From Candidatus Aenigmatarchaeota archaeon (lineage in GTDB: Archaea > Aenigmatarchaeota > Aenigmatarchaeia > QMZP01), in NCBI GenBank assembly GCA_030670085.1, contig DAOVCJ010000001.1, forward strand, positions 75,977-111,252: a stretch of DNA of 35,276 bases. The letters run 5' to 3'. Every line of letters begins with the position of its first letter. The stretch's first letter is position 1. Made by a program: the position numbers and the translations under genes. The notes beneath the pieces were generated by a model, which was not told where the DNA came from, did not search any database, and saw only the letters and a program-made list of their open reading frames with translations. Of this stretch, positions 1-9,243 are shown in pieces.

Positions 1-543
1 AAGCCACTTCCCTATCGAGATCAGATCTTCCTCTTTGAAAAGCCTAGGAACAACGGTTGTCCTGAACTCATAATCTATCCCTGATTTGAGAATAAGACTT
101 ACGCTCCTCCTTATGTTAAGAACATTGACCTTGACCCCCGCAGAACCGCTGTATTTTTTCAGTGGCGCTTTTATATCCATTGCTATGTAATCTAGGAGCT
201 TGTTTCTTGTCAGATGCTCGAGCATCTCTGGGCTGCTCCCATTTGTATCGAGCTTGACCAGGAACCCCATGGACTTTATTTTTTCAATAAATCCAACCAA
301 ACCCTCGTGTATGCAGGGTTCCCCTCCTGTTATGCACACACCATCTATCCATTTCCTTCTCTTCTCCAGGTGCTCAAAAATCTTCTTTTCAGGAATGTTC
401 GGTAGCTTTTTGTGATTCAGGATGAGATCTGGATTCTGGCAGTAAGGGCATCTGAAATTGCAATTTGCAACAAAGACCACAGAGCATATTTTGCCTGGAT
501 AATCAATCAAAGATGTTTTCTGCAAACCCTTTATCGGTAGCAT
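1..543 (-). CDS. nrdG: Anaerobic ribonucleoside-triphosphate reductase activating protein (radical SAM), truncated by window edge
   Basis: Reverse-strand translation from 543: MLPIKGLQKTSLIDYPGKICSVVFVANCNFRCPYCQNPDLI..., with radical-SAM CxxxCxxC (CNFRCPYC) and GGEP motif; directly downstream of nrdD. Confidence 0.9.
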   Translation of the reverse strand, partial: MLPIKGLQKTSLIDYPGKICSVVFVANCNFRCPYCQNPDLILNHKKLPNIPEKKIFEHLEKRRKWIDGVCITGGEPCIHEGLVGFIEKIKSMGFLVKLDTNGSSPEMLEHLTRNKLLDYIAMDIKAPLKKYSGSAGVKVNVLNIRRSVSLILKSGIDYEFRTTVVPRLFKEEDLISIGKWL

Positions 544-569
544 AATATCACTGATTTTCTAAATCAGGC

Positions 570-2723
570 TCAGTTTTTAAACTGTCCTTGGAGTACCTTT
601 TTCTCTGAAAATGTGACCCTTTGTCTGAATTCCTCTTGTTTGCCATCATTCCAGTTATCCACAGGTCTTAGGTAACCCACTATCCTAGAATAGACATTAC
701 ATTTCTTTCCACATATTCCTGAATCACCATTCGGTTCTGGGCACGTGAAGTGTTCACCCTTGATGTACCCATGTTCAGGGCATACACTGAAAGTGGGTGT
801 TATTGAGAAATAAGGCAGTTTGGTGTTGGTTGAAATCTTTCTAACGAGTTCCTTGCACGCTTTCCCAGAACTCATCTTTTCACCTAGGAACACATGGAAT
901 ATTGTCCCTCCTGTATACAATGGTTGTATATCATTCTGATGCTCTATTGCCTCTATCAGATCGTCAGTCTTATTTACAGGAAGCTGTGTTGAGTTTGTGA
1001 GGTATGGCTTCTCCTCCCCCGCAGTTATCATATCAGGATATATCTTTTTATCCTCTTTTGCCAATCTGTATGATGCCCCTTCCGCAGGAGTGGCTTCAAG
1101 GTTATACAGGTTTCCTGTATCCTTTTGGAACTCAAGACATTTGCCCCTCATAAAATTCAGGGTATCTATGGCAAGTTGCTTGCCTTCTGGTGTGGAAATA
1201 TCCTTGCCTAAGAAATTGAGGCAAGCTTCGTTCATACCACATATTCCAATGGTTGAGAAATGGTTATTAAAGTTCCCCAAATATCTCTTTGTAAACGGCA
1301 TGAGTCCGTTTTTCATGTTCCTCTCTATCACTTCTCTTTTGGTTTCCAGAGCATTTTTGCATAGGTTCATGTACTGTCCCAGTTTGTCAAAATAGATTTC
1401 CTTTGCCTTTTTATCATTTTTCCCGGCTTCTTTCTTGGCCTCGTATCCAATTCTGTTAATGTTGATTGTCATGACACCTATCGAACCAGTGCTGTCTCCA
1501 GGTCCCCACATACCCCCTGGCCTTTTCAGTAACTCAGTTTGGTTTATGTTAAGCCTGCAACACATGGCCCTTATAGATTTGGGGTCAAGCCCAGATCCCA
1601 CATAGTTTTGGAAATATGGAAGACCATATTTTACAGTTAGCTCAAAAAGCAGTTTTGCATTTTCGCTTTCCCAATCAAAGTCCTTTGTTATATTGTATGT
1701 TGGTATGGGGAAGGTGAAAACACTCCCATTGGCATCCCCCTCCAACATAATCTCGATGAAGGCTTTGTTTATTGTATCCATTTCTTTCTGGCAATCCCCG
1801 TAGGTGAAATCTTGCTGTTTCCCCCCAACAATAGCCTTTTCATCCTTCATATCATCTGGGGCAGTCCAGTCAAACGTGATATTGGAAAATGGGTACTGCG
1901 ACCCCCATCTTGACGGAATGTTCAATGAGAAGATGAGTTGCTGTATGTTCTGTTTTGTTTGTTTGTAGTCCAGTTTATCAGTCCTTACAAAGGGAGCTAG
2001 AAGCGTATCAACAGATGAGAATGCCTGTGCCCCCGCAAACTCCATCTGCAGGCATCCTATGTAGTTGACCATCTGGTGAACAACCGTGCTCAGGTGCTTT
2101 GCAGGTTTGCAGTCAACCTTGTTCGGGACACCCCCAAACCCCCAGAGTAAGAGATTTTTCAGGCTCCACCCAGCACAATACGCAATCACACCATGTGATA
2201 GATCATGAATATGCACGTAACCCCTTTTATGTGCTTCAGCAATAGACGGCGTGTACATCTCGCTTAGATTATAATTTGACATCACCTTTCCTGCTGTATG
2301 CAACAACAAACCAGAGAAAGAGAAAGCTTCATTTGAATTCTCCCTGACCCTCCAGTCGGTCTGATCCAGATATTCAGATATCGTGTTGATGGCATCAACC
2401 ATAACGTATTTGGTTTCCCTTATTTTTGCGCGCTGATGCCTGTAGAGAATATAGGTCTTTGCAGTCTTTGCATGACCATTCTTTATCAGAATCTTCTCAA
2501 CAATATCCTGTATCTCCTCTACGGTTGGTATCTCCTTGTCGGAAAACTGATACTCTATAACAGCAACAACCTTGCCAGAAAGCTTCTCTGTTATCTTCCT
2601 GTCCTTTCCACCAACAGACTGGGCAGCCTTCCATATGGCTTCTGTTACCTTCTCCTGGTCAAAATCAACTACCCTCCCATCCCTTTTCCTTATCTTTTTT
2701 ATCAAACTCATATTTTCTTTCAC
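570..2723 (-). CDS. nrdD: Anaerobic (class III) ribonucleoside-triphosphate reductase with N-terminal ATP-cone
   Basis: 717 aa; ATP-cone start (IRKRDGRVVDFDQEKVTEAIW), C-terminal Cys cluster CPEHGY...CPEPNGDSGICGKKC and RIVGYLRP glycyl-radical region. Confidence 0.95.
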   Translation of the reverse strand: MKENMSLIKKIRKRDGRVVDFDQEKVTEAIWKAAQSVGGKDRKITEKLSGKVVAVIEYQFSDKEIPTVEEIQDIVEKILIKNGHAKTAKTYILYRHQRAKIRETKYVMVDAINTISEYLDQTDWRVRENSNEAFSFSGLLLHTAGKVMSNYNLSEMYTPSIAEAHKRGYVHIHDLSHGVIAYCAGWSLKNLLLWGFGGVPNKVDCKPAKHLSTVVHQMVNYIGCLQMEFAGAQAFSSVDTLLAPFVRTDKLDYKQTKQNIQQLIFSLNIPSRWGSQYPFSNITFDWTAPDDMKDEKAIVGGKQQDFTYGDCQKEMDTINKAFIEIMLEGDANGSVFTFPIPTYNITKDFDWESENAKLLFELTVKYGLPYFQNYVGSGLDPKSIRAMCCRLNINQTELLKRPGGMWGPGDSTGSIGVMTININRIGYEAKKEAGKNDKKAKEIYFDKLGQYMNLCKNALETKREVIERNMKNGLMPFTKRYLGNFNNHFSTIGICGMNEACLNFLGKDISTPEGKQLAIDTLNFMRGKCLEFQKDTGNLYNLEATPAEGASYRLAKEDKKIYPDMITAGEEKPYLTNSTQLPVNKTDDLIEAIEHQNDIQPLYTGGTIFHVFLGEKMSSGKACKELVRKISTNTKLPYFSITPTFSVCPEHGYIKGEHFTCPEPNGDSGICGKKCNVYSRIVGYLRPVDNWNDGKQEEFRQRVTFSEKKVLQGQFKN

Positions 2724-2741
2724 CTATTAATTGAAACCAGA

Positions 2742-3197
2742 TTATTTATTCTTGATCAGTTTTTCCATTTCCTTTTTGAAAGAGTCCAGATCAGTGAACT
2801 CCCTGTAAACCGATGCGAATCTTATGTATGCAACCTTGTCAAGTTTCTTCAGTTTCTTCATCACAAGTTCCCCAATGAACCTGCTATCTATTTCCGTTTT
2901 TTTGTGAGCCCTCAACTTTGCCTCAACACCATCGATGATTTTCTCGATTTTCTCCCTTGGTATGGGTCTCTTCTCACATGCCTTCAGTAATCCGCTCATG
3001 AGTTTGTGGCGGTCGAAGTTTTCCCTTTTACCATCCTTTTTTACAATGGTGAGGTCCAAGGTTTCAACCCTTTCGTATGTTGTGAACCTCTTCTTACAAT
3101 TCAGACATTCCCTTCTCCTTCTCGTGACATTGGAATCTTCAGTTTCCCTTTTGTCCATGACACGAGTATTCTGATTTGAACAATATGGGCATTTCAT
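2742..3197 (-). CDS. nrdR: NrdR transcriptional repressor (Zn ribbon + ATP-cone); internal Met at 3197 preferred over the listed ORF start at 3230
   Basis: MKCPYCSNQNTRVMDKRETEDSNVTRRRRECLNCKKRFTTYERVE... matches the NrdR N-terminus. Confidence 0.92.
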   Translation of the reverse strand: MKCPYCSNQNTRVMDKRETEDSNVTRRRRECLNCKKRFTTYERVETLDLTIVKKDGKRENFDRHKLMSGLLKACEKRPIPREKIEKIIDGVEAKLRAHKKTEIDSRFIGELVMKKLKKLDKVAYIRFASVYREFTDLDSFKKEMEKLIKNK

Positions 3198-3230
3198 GCT
3201 ATTCCACAATTCATTCCCTCTAGGGAGCAA

Positions 3231-3280
3231 ACCACAATATATTGTGTTTCTTAATAACCATGACTACAATATGCAGTATA
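3231..3280 (-). promoter_or_regulatory. Tandem NrdR-box-like operator just downstream of a TATA element of the nrd cluster
   Basis: 3232-3247 CCACAATATATTGTGT (perfect 14-bp palindrome at 3233-3246; 15/16 to ACACWATATATWGTGT) plus a weaker copy at 3264-3279 (11/16), 32 bp apart; AT-rich TATA-like ATTTAAATA around 3297-3306. Confidence 0.75.
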
Positions 3281-3371
3281 TTATTGTCAGCAGTAGTATT
3301 TAAATATTTCGATAATTCGGTATAATCTTTCTTGTATATATCTCTGGATGTATAGTTTCTCAGAAAGAAAA

Positions 3372-4853
3372 TCACTTTACCTTATTGAAAAGATGTCCAC
3401 CCTTCTTTATCTTTCCACCCTTCAGAAGTCCGAACTTGACACCCCTCAGAGTTCCTAGGTTCAGGCCAAGCTGCTCGTTAATCTTATCTGATGTTCCCGG
3501 GATGAAGGGGGAGACAAGGATGGATATTATTCTGAGCGAATCCGCGAGCGTGTATAAAACGTTTTCCAATTCCTTTCCTTCCAGGGTCCAGGGTTCTTTC
3601 TCGTTTATGTACTTGTTGCACGCCCTAATGAAGTTCCATATCTCTGCAAGGGCATTGTGCAGTTCGAATTTATCCATGTACTTCTCAATTCTTTCTATAT
3701 TGAGTTCCTTGCCCAGTTTCCCATCAACCTTACCTTGTGGTACGTTACCAGAAAAGGATTTTTCAATCATCTTTACGACCCTACTAAGGAGATTACCAAG
3801 ATCGTTGGCAAGTTCGTTGTTGAGTCTGTCCTTCAGAGCCTTCTCTGAGAAATTCCCATCCTCACCGAAGGGAATCTCCCTTGCGAACAGATACCGAACA
3901 GAATCCTCTCCATACTTTTTCACAATCTCAACGGGGTCTATTTGGACCCCCAGGGACTTGCTTATCTTCTGTCCATTCACAGTCAGGTAGCCATGAACGA
4001 GAATTGTTTTTGGTGGTTTTATTCCAGCTGATATGAGCATTGCAGGCCATATGACAGAGTGAAACCAGTTTATACCCTTCCCTATCAAATGAATATCAGC
4101 CGGCCAGAATTCCTTGAACTTCCCACCACCCGGATAATCCAGCGCAGATACATAGTTGATCAGGGCATCAAACCAGACGTATATTTTATGGTTCCTGTCA
4201 CTTGGAACATCTATCCCCCAGTCCAGACCCTTCCTGCTGATGCACAAATCCTTCAGGTCATTGGACTTTATCCTAGAGAGCATTTCGTTTCTCTTTTCTT
4301 TCGGAAGCACGAAACTTGGCGACTCCAAAAGCTTCACTACTCGGTCCTTGTACTTGCTCATCTTGAAGAAATAAGCTTCCTCCCTAAGGGGCTTTGGCGG
4401 CTTCTGGTGCTCAGGACACTTTCCATCAACCAGGTCCTTCTCAGTAAGATAGCTTTCGCACCCCTCGCAGTAAAGACCCTCGTAGAAACCCTTGTATATG
4501 TCCCCCTTAGCAAGGACCTTCTTGAATATATCCTGGGAAATCCTGATATGCCGATCCTCGGTTGTCCTGATAAATCCATCGTTGCTTATATTCAGGATTT
4601 TGCAGAGCTCCTTGAAGAACTCCACATTCTTGTCCACGAATTCCCTTATCGGAGCCCCAGCCTCCTTGGCTGCCTGGGAGTTCTTCTGTGCATTCTCATC
4701 TGTTCCTGTAAGATAGAAGACCTTCTTCCCCTTCAGTCTCTGCCACCTCGCTATAATATCAGCTATCACTTTCTCATACGCATGCCCTATATGGGGCTTT
4801 GCATTCACGTAATCTATCGCAGTCGTTATGTAAAACTTCTCCAATACAATCAC
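3372..4853 (-). CDS. metG: Methionyl-tRNA synthetase (short form)
   Basis: FYITTAIDYVNAKPHIGHAYE, Zn-knuckle CEGCESYL, KISKS signature; 493 aa. Confidence 0.95.
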   Translation of the reverse strand: MIVLEKFYITTAIDYVNAKPHIGHAYEKVIADIIARWQRLKGKKVFYLTGTDENAQKNSQAAKEAGAPIREFVDKNVEFFKELCKILNISNDGFIRTTEDRHIRISQDIFKKVLAKGDIYKGFYEGLYCEGCESYLTEKDLVDGKCPEHQKPPKPLREEAYFFKMSKYKDRVVKLLESPSFVLPKEKRNEMLSRIKSNDLKDLCISRKGLDWGIDVPSDRNHKIYVWFDALINYVSALDYPGGGKFKEFWPADIHLIGKGINWFHSVIWPAMLISAGIKPPKTILVHGYLTVNGQKISKSLGVQIDPVEIVKKYGEDSVRYLFAREIPFGEDGNFSEKALKDRLNNELANDLGNLLSRVVKMIEKSFSGNVPQGKVDGKLGKELNIERIEKYMDKFELHNALAEIWNFIRACNKYINEKEPWTLEGKELENVLYTLADSLRIISILVSPFIPGTSDKINEQLGLNLGTLRGVKFGLLKGGKIKKGGHLFNKVK

Positions 4854-4936
4854 CCTGTTTAATATTATTTCTCATGACGTAATAAAATAAATATAATCAC
4901 AAAATAAAAGAATATGATGGTTCTGAAGGAGGGTAT

Positions 4937-6403
4937 TTACGAGGCAACTTTGTAAACCCAGACGTACGTCTTGTTGTACTCCTGGAATTCCTCTGGAGGT
5001 TCGAACTGATCAAAAACATTCGAAGGAAGTTTTTCGTAGCCCTCCCAAGACCATACCCATTCCGGATATGTGGGTTCCCTTGCCTCTATCACTATGTAGG
5101 AAACAGACCAATTCTGTATCGCCTTTTGGAGGCCCTCTGCTTTGTCTGGGAAGTAGACAACCCTCTCCCCAGACGCGTAGAACAGTTGGGGAACGTTCTG
5201 GGACATTATGGTTGTTCCCTCCGGAATCCTCTCACCGATCCACCAGCCAGCTTCCTTTAGGGAAGACCCTGCTGGTATATCCCGAGCAATCATCTGAACA
5301 CCTGCTGCGAAATTTATGAGAATAAATATGATCGCGATGGCAGGTATGGTCTTGTTGGATCTTACCCATACTCTGAACTCCTTTATGCCAACAGCAATCA
5401 TTACCATGTAAATGGGGAAGAAGTTCAGCAGATATCTAGATTCCTTTCTAGGTATTATCATGAAGAATATCAATGAGAGCAGAAGCACCAGAAGAATAAG
5501 AGTATTCGGATGGTTTCTCTTCACAAGCAACGCAATAATCCCGGGTATCGCGAATATACCGACCAAACCAAATATCTCTGTCCAGTGTGTGAAGTAGTAA
5601 TACCAGTCTGCAACATACCACCCTCCTGTAACAGTTCCCAGACCAGTAAACATTGCCCCTATCGGTGATTCAAAAACCATCATATTGAACTGGAACCATG
5701 GAATGAGTATCAATAGGAACAAAACAAACCCCAGCCAGTATGGCCACGACTTTATCCAGAAGGAATTCTTTATTTTTTTAACCAACCCCCTGTTTTTGTT
5801 CTTTTGTGTGAACTGGAAATAAATCGGATAAAGAACATAAACCCCTATTATTATCAGGGCAGGATACCTTGTAAGGAAGGCAATCGCCGTGACTGCAGCT
5901 GATATGGGAAAAAACCATTTACTCTTGTCAAAACCCAGGTAAAAGGTATAGAGCGAGAGGGTGATGAGGAAAACGAAAAACGACTCTGTCAGGAACTTCT
6001 CTGAGTAGAACAGGAACATGTGGGACGTCGCGAGGAGGAGGCATGACCAGAAAACGATTTCCCTGTCTCCGTAAAGTCTTCTGACAAAGAAATACAGAAT
6101 TACGACAGAGAGTATCCCGAACAGGGGAGGGATGAATTTAACCAACGGCTCTGAGAAACCAAAGGTCTGCCACATACATGCGGTCATGTGTGCGAACACT
6201 GGGGGACGGAAGGATTCCTGCCATGGTTTGTTAATCCAGTAACCCTGACCCTCATAAATATTCTTGGCCAGCCCAAGGTAAACAGCCTCGTCCCACCAGT
6301 ATCCCTGGTTCGCGTTGTAGAAGTACAGCAGGGGAACCGCTGCCATGAGGATTATGATTATTGTAAGCAATAGCCAGTGATTTCTCTTGATATTTTTCTT
6401 CAT
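4937..6403 (-). CDS. Membrane glycosyltransferase of the GT39/ArnT-PMT type (start at MKKNIKRN, not the listed upstream start)
   Basis: NANQGYWWDEAVYLGLAKNIYEGQGYW...FRPPVFAHMTA; about 10 hydrophobic segments; DE motif in first loop. Confidence 0.8.
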   Translation of the reverse strand: MKKNIKRNHWLLLTIIIILMAAVPLLYFYNANQGYWWDEAVYLGLAKNIYEGQGYWINKPWQESFRPPVFAHMTACMWQTFGFSEPLVKFIPPLFGILSVVILYFFVRRLYGDREIVFWSCLLLATSHMFLFYSEKFLTESFFVFLITLSLYTFYLGFDKSKWFFPISAAVTAIAFLTRYPALIIIGVYVLYPIYFQFTQKNKNRGLVKKIKNSFWIKSWPYWLGFVLFLLILIPWFQFNMMVFESPIGAMFTGLGTVTGGWYVADWYYYFTHWTEIFGLVGIFAIPGIIALLVKRNHPNTLILLVLLLSLIFFMIIPRKESRYLLNFFPIYMVMIAVGIKEFRVWVRSNKTIPAIAIIFILINFAAGVQMIARDIPAGSSLKEAGWWIGERIPEGTTIMSQNVPQLFYASGERVVYFPDKAEGLQKAIQNWSVSYIVIEAREPTYPEWVWSWEGYEKLPSNVFDQFEPPEEFQEYNKTYVWVYKVAS

Positions 6404-6455
6404 AACATAGAATTGAACTAGGCAAATAATAAATCTTTGGGGGTTAAATAATTCT

Positions 6456-7622
6456 ATGCAAAAGAAACTCATCCTTATGATTCTAATTTTGGTAGTTCTA
6501 GTTTTCCTTTTCAACAACTTCAATGCCCGAGTAATCATAATAGAAACGAATGAAAAACCATTAGTTGTCTGGTTCGTGGTTGCAAAGTGGCTCGGGCCAG
6601 ACTTCCTTGAGATGGCTGAGAAATACAAGCCCGATATAGTTCTGCTCACACTTTTCGCAGAGGATGAGGTTGTTCCCTATCATGTTTGGCATGGAAAAGA
6701 GGAGGTCAAAAATCTCGTTGACGGATTGCATGAGTCAGGAGCAAGGGTTTTTTTCAGTTATTCCCTGTTCAGCAGGGCCCCATATGATGAGGTGGTGGAT
6801 AGAAATATCAGCGTGGAGGATAACATCCATTTAAGCGATTTCTCTCGCTACCTTAGGGAGAACGAGGAGGACCAATACCACAGATACTTTGATTACTACA
6901 TAGAGCATGGGATTGACCCTGAAAAAATTCCGAAGGTTTTGAGAAAACCCGTTGATGGATATTACATACCAATAGGACACTACACTGTTATCGATCCTCT
7001 TTACGAACCCTACAAGAGATTTCTGATAGATGTTATAAACGAGACCCTCCAGATTGCAGAACCAGACGGCCTGGCCTTTGACCACATAAGGTTTTTCACA
7101 TTTGATGAGGGATACAACCAGGACATAAGAGATTACATACTGGAAAAATTCGATTTCGATGTATACGATTATACTCCAAGACCCCCATTCATAATAAACC
7201 AGACTGGCTGGACAGGAGAGGACAGGGTTTATTACGATTCAAGGGCAGAGCTGATTAGCAACGTAACTCATGATATCATATCAAGGTTCCGGGGAGAGAA
7301 GTTTGGAACAAGCATGGGCATGATAGACCCTGCAAGGGCTAATGGTCAGTATGTAGAACTACAGGGAAGGATGTTTGATTCCCTCCTTCTAATGGCGTAT
7401 GACAAGGACCCGGCAGAGATTGAGAGAAATGTGAGGGAAACGAGGGAGAAGTCTGGTGCTGATGTGATCCTGGGAATTAGCCAGATAGTGGGTAGTGATG
7501 AAAATATCATAAATAACATAGACGTGGGTTTGAGGAGCGGTGCAAGCGGAATTTATCTGCTGGGTTACGATTTCAGTGAAACGGTCCACGAATACCTTCT
7601 GAAGGTTAGGGAAATGGCTTAG
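6456..7622 (+). CDS. Membrane-anchored glycoside-hydrolase-like TIM-barrel protein (GHL family, PgaB-C-terminal/GHL10-like)
   Basis: N-terminal signal-anchor; GLAFDHIRFFTFDEGYN and FDSLLLMAYDKD resemble GHL (I/L)DYIRYP and MLY motifs. Confidence 0.6.
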   Translation: MQKKLILMILILVVLVFLFNNFNARVIIIETNEKPLVVWFVVAKWLGPDFLEMAEKYKPDIVLLTLFAEDEVVPYHVWHGKEEVKNLVDGLHESGARVFFSYSLFSRAPYDEVVDRNISVEDNIHLSDFSRYLRENEEDQYHRYFDYYIEHGIDPEKIPKVLRKPVDGYYIPIGHYTVIDPLYEPYKRFLIDVINETLQIAEPDGLAFDHIRFFTFDEGYNQDIRDYILEKFDFDVYDYTPRPPFIINQTGWTGEDRVYYDSRAELISNVTHDIISRFRGEKFGTSMGMIDPARANGQYVELQGRMFDSLLLMAYDKDPAEIERNVRETREKSGADVILGISQIVGSDENIINNIDVGLRSGASGIYLLGYDFSETVHEYLLKVREMA

Positions 7623-7669
7623 AAATTATAAATTATACTGAATTCAATTATATTTTAAGAAGTCTGGGG

Positions 7670-8971
7670 TTGAGGGGAATGCAGGGACCGTTTATAAATT
7701 CTTTACTAGGCTACGAACTGCTCTTCTTTATAATTATGAATCTCTTCTGGATATGTCTTTACTATTCTTTCAGAAAAAAGGGAAAGAAAAGATTCGGAAT
7801 GAATGCAAAACCCTTGGTTTCTGTTATAATCCCTGTTTTCAACAAGAGCAGGCATCTTAAGGGAGCAATAAATTCTATCTTAAAACTGAAATACGAACCC
7901 AAGGAAATAATACTTGTAAACGATGGCTCAACAGACGAATCTGAAAAGATTTGTAGGGATTATGAAAGAAAGGGAATGATAAGATTCCTGAACTTCAAGA
8001 GAAACAGAGGAAAAGCCCATGTCCTCAATGCAGGTGTCAAGGCATCCAAGGGAGAACTTATCCTATCGATAGATGCTGATTCCTTTGTGAACAGTAATTC
8101 CCTTGAAAGAATGGTCAGGCACTTTGAAGACCTAAAGATGGGTGCTGTTGCAGGTGTTGTCAAGGTTAAAAGGAAAAAAGGACTTCTGAACAGGCTCCAG
8201 ATAATCGAGTATCTACACCAGGCCTTCCAGAGGCTTGTCCAGGGGTTTTTCGATGCTGTTCTGGTCCTTCCAGGCCCTTTATCACTCTACAGAAAATCTG
8301 CAATTCTTGACGCTGGCGGATTTGAGGACAGCACCCTTGTAGAGGACTGGGACATGACCATGAAGATACACAAGAAGGGATACAAGATTGTTTCTGAGAA
8401 AAGAGCATCAGCAGATACCGTTGCTCCTGACACCATCAGGAAGTGGTGGCACCAGAGGGTCAGATGGTCAAGGGGAGGGATACAGATCGCGAGAAGACAC
8501 ACAGACATAGTCGGTCGCAGCAAAAACAGGGCCTTAACAAGACTTATATTCCCCCTGCACATTATGTGGCTGATCATTCCCATGATAGTCATACCAACCT
8601 TCATAATCCTGTTTATACCGAGTGAGGTTGTGATAGGAGGGGTCCTAGCGGATTTGACTTTGCTCTTCACAATGATAAAGGAGTTCCTGCTCACAGGAAC
8701 AGCGAGCATAGCTGGGATGTTCTCTGTCATAGACAAGATAATCTTCAATGTTGTTGATTTGACAAGCCTGGGATGGGTGAGGTTTCTAGGCTACACATCA
8801 GGAATAGCATTTCTCTGGTTTACATACACATCCATAAAATCCATCGAAAGGGATTTCACACCCAGGCATCTCCTATCCCTCGTCCTGATGCCCATATACT
8901 GGATGATGCTGAATATAGTCTACCTACAATCTCTGATACTGGAAATAATCAGGGGAGAAATGAAGTGGTGA
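7670..8971 (+). CDS. Processive family-2 glycosyltransferase (PgaC/NodC/hyaluronan-synthase-like)
   Basis: VSVIIPVFNKSRHLKGAINS, NDGSTDES, SIDADS, VEDWDMT, QRVRW (QxxRW) plus C-terminal TM helices. Confidence 0.9.
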   Translation: MRGMQGPFINSLLGYELLFFIIMNLFWICLYYSFRKKGKKRFGMNAKPLVSVIIPVFNKSRHLKGAINSILKLKYEPKEIILVNDGSTDESEKICRDYERKGMIRFLNFKRNRGKAHVLNAGVKASKGELILSIDADSFVNSNSLERMVRHFEDLKMGAVAGVVKVKRKKGLLNRLQIIEYLHQAFQRLVQGFFDAVLVLPGPLSLYRKSAILDAGGFEDSTLVEDWDMTMKIHKKGYKIVSEKRASADTVAPDTIRKWWHQRVRWSRGGIQIARRHTDIVGRSKNRALTRLIFPLHIMWLIIPMIVIPTFIILFIPSEVVIGGVLADLTLLFTMIKEFLLTGTASIAGMFSVIDKIIFNVVDLTSLGWVRFLGYTSGIAFLWFTYTSIKSIERDFTPRHLLSLVLMPIYWMMLNIVYLQSLILEIIRGEMKW

Positions 8972-9019
8972 TTCGGCTTCGGTATGGTTATTTTTAAGTT
9001 GTTGGGATAATTATTGATT

Positions 9020-9226
9020 ATGGAAAACTCAGGTAAATGTCCAAAGTGCGGAAGTACAGAAATTGAACATTTGGAAAAGCTTAGGACTGGTGGAGGAATG
9101 GGTGGTGGTGAAGCCCTAGGAATTGGTCGTGGTTTAATAAGTGGTTCTGCAAAACATTTTGAGGCATATATGTGCAAAAAATGCGGTTACACTGAGTTAT
9201 ATATGCCGGAAAATAATTTGAAATAA
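9020..9226 (+). CDS. Small zinc-ribbon protein
   Basis: CPKCGS ... CKKCGY; about 70 aa. Confidence 0.6.
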   Translation: MENSGKCPKCGSTEIEHLEKLRTGGGMGGGEALGIGRGLISGSAKHFEAYMCKKCGYTELYMPENNLK

Positions 9227-9243
9227 TTGTCTCTGTCACACAC

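Noticed and set aside
4059-4862. 267-aa plus-strand ORF opposite metG
   Set aside because: Antisense shadow of a clear MetRS coding sequence; no motif of its own.
6404-6649. N-terminal extension of the 570-aa GT39 ORF
   Set aside because: It overlaps the divergent 6456 gene start and is not signal-like; MKKNIKRN at 6403 followed by a TM helix is a better start.
8166-8748. Minus-strand ORFs opposite the GT2 gene
   Set aside because: Antisense to a strongly supported glycosyltransferase.
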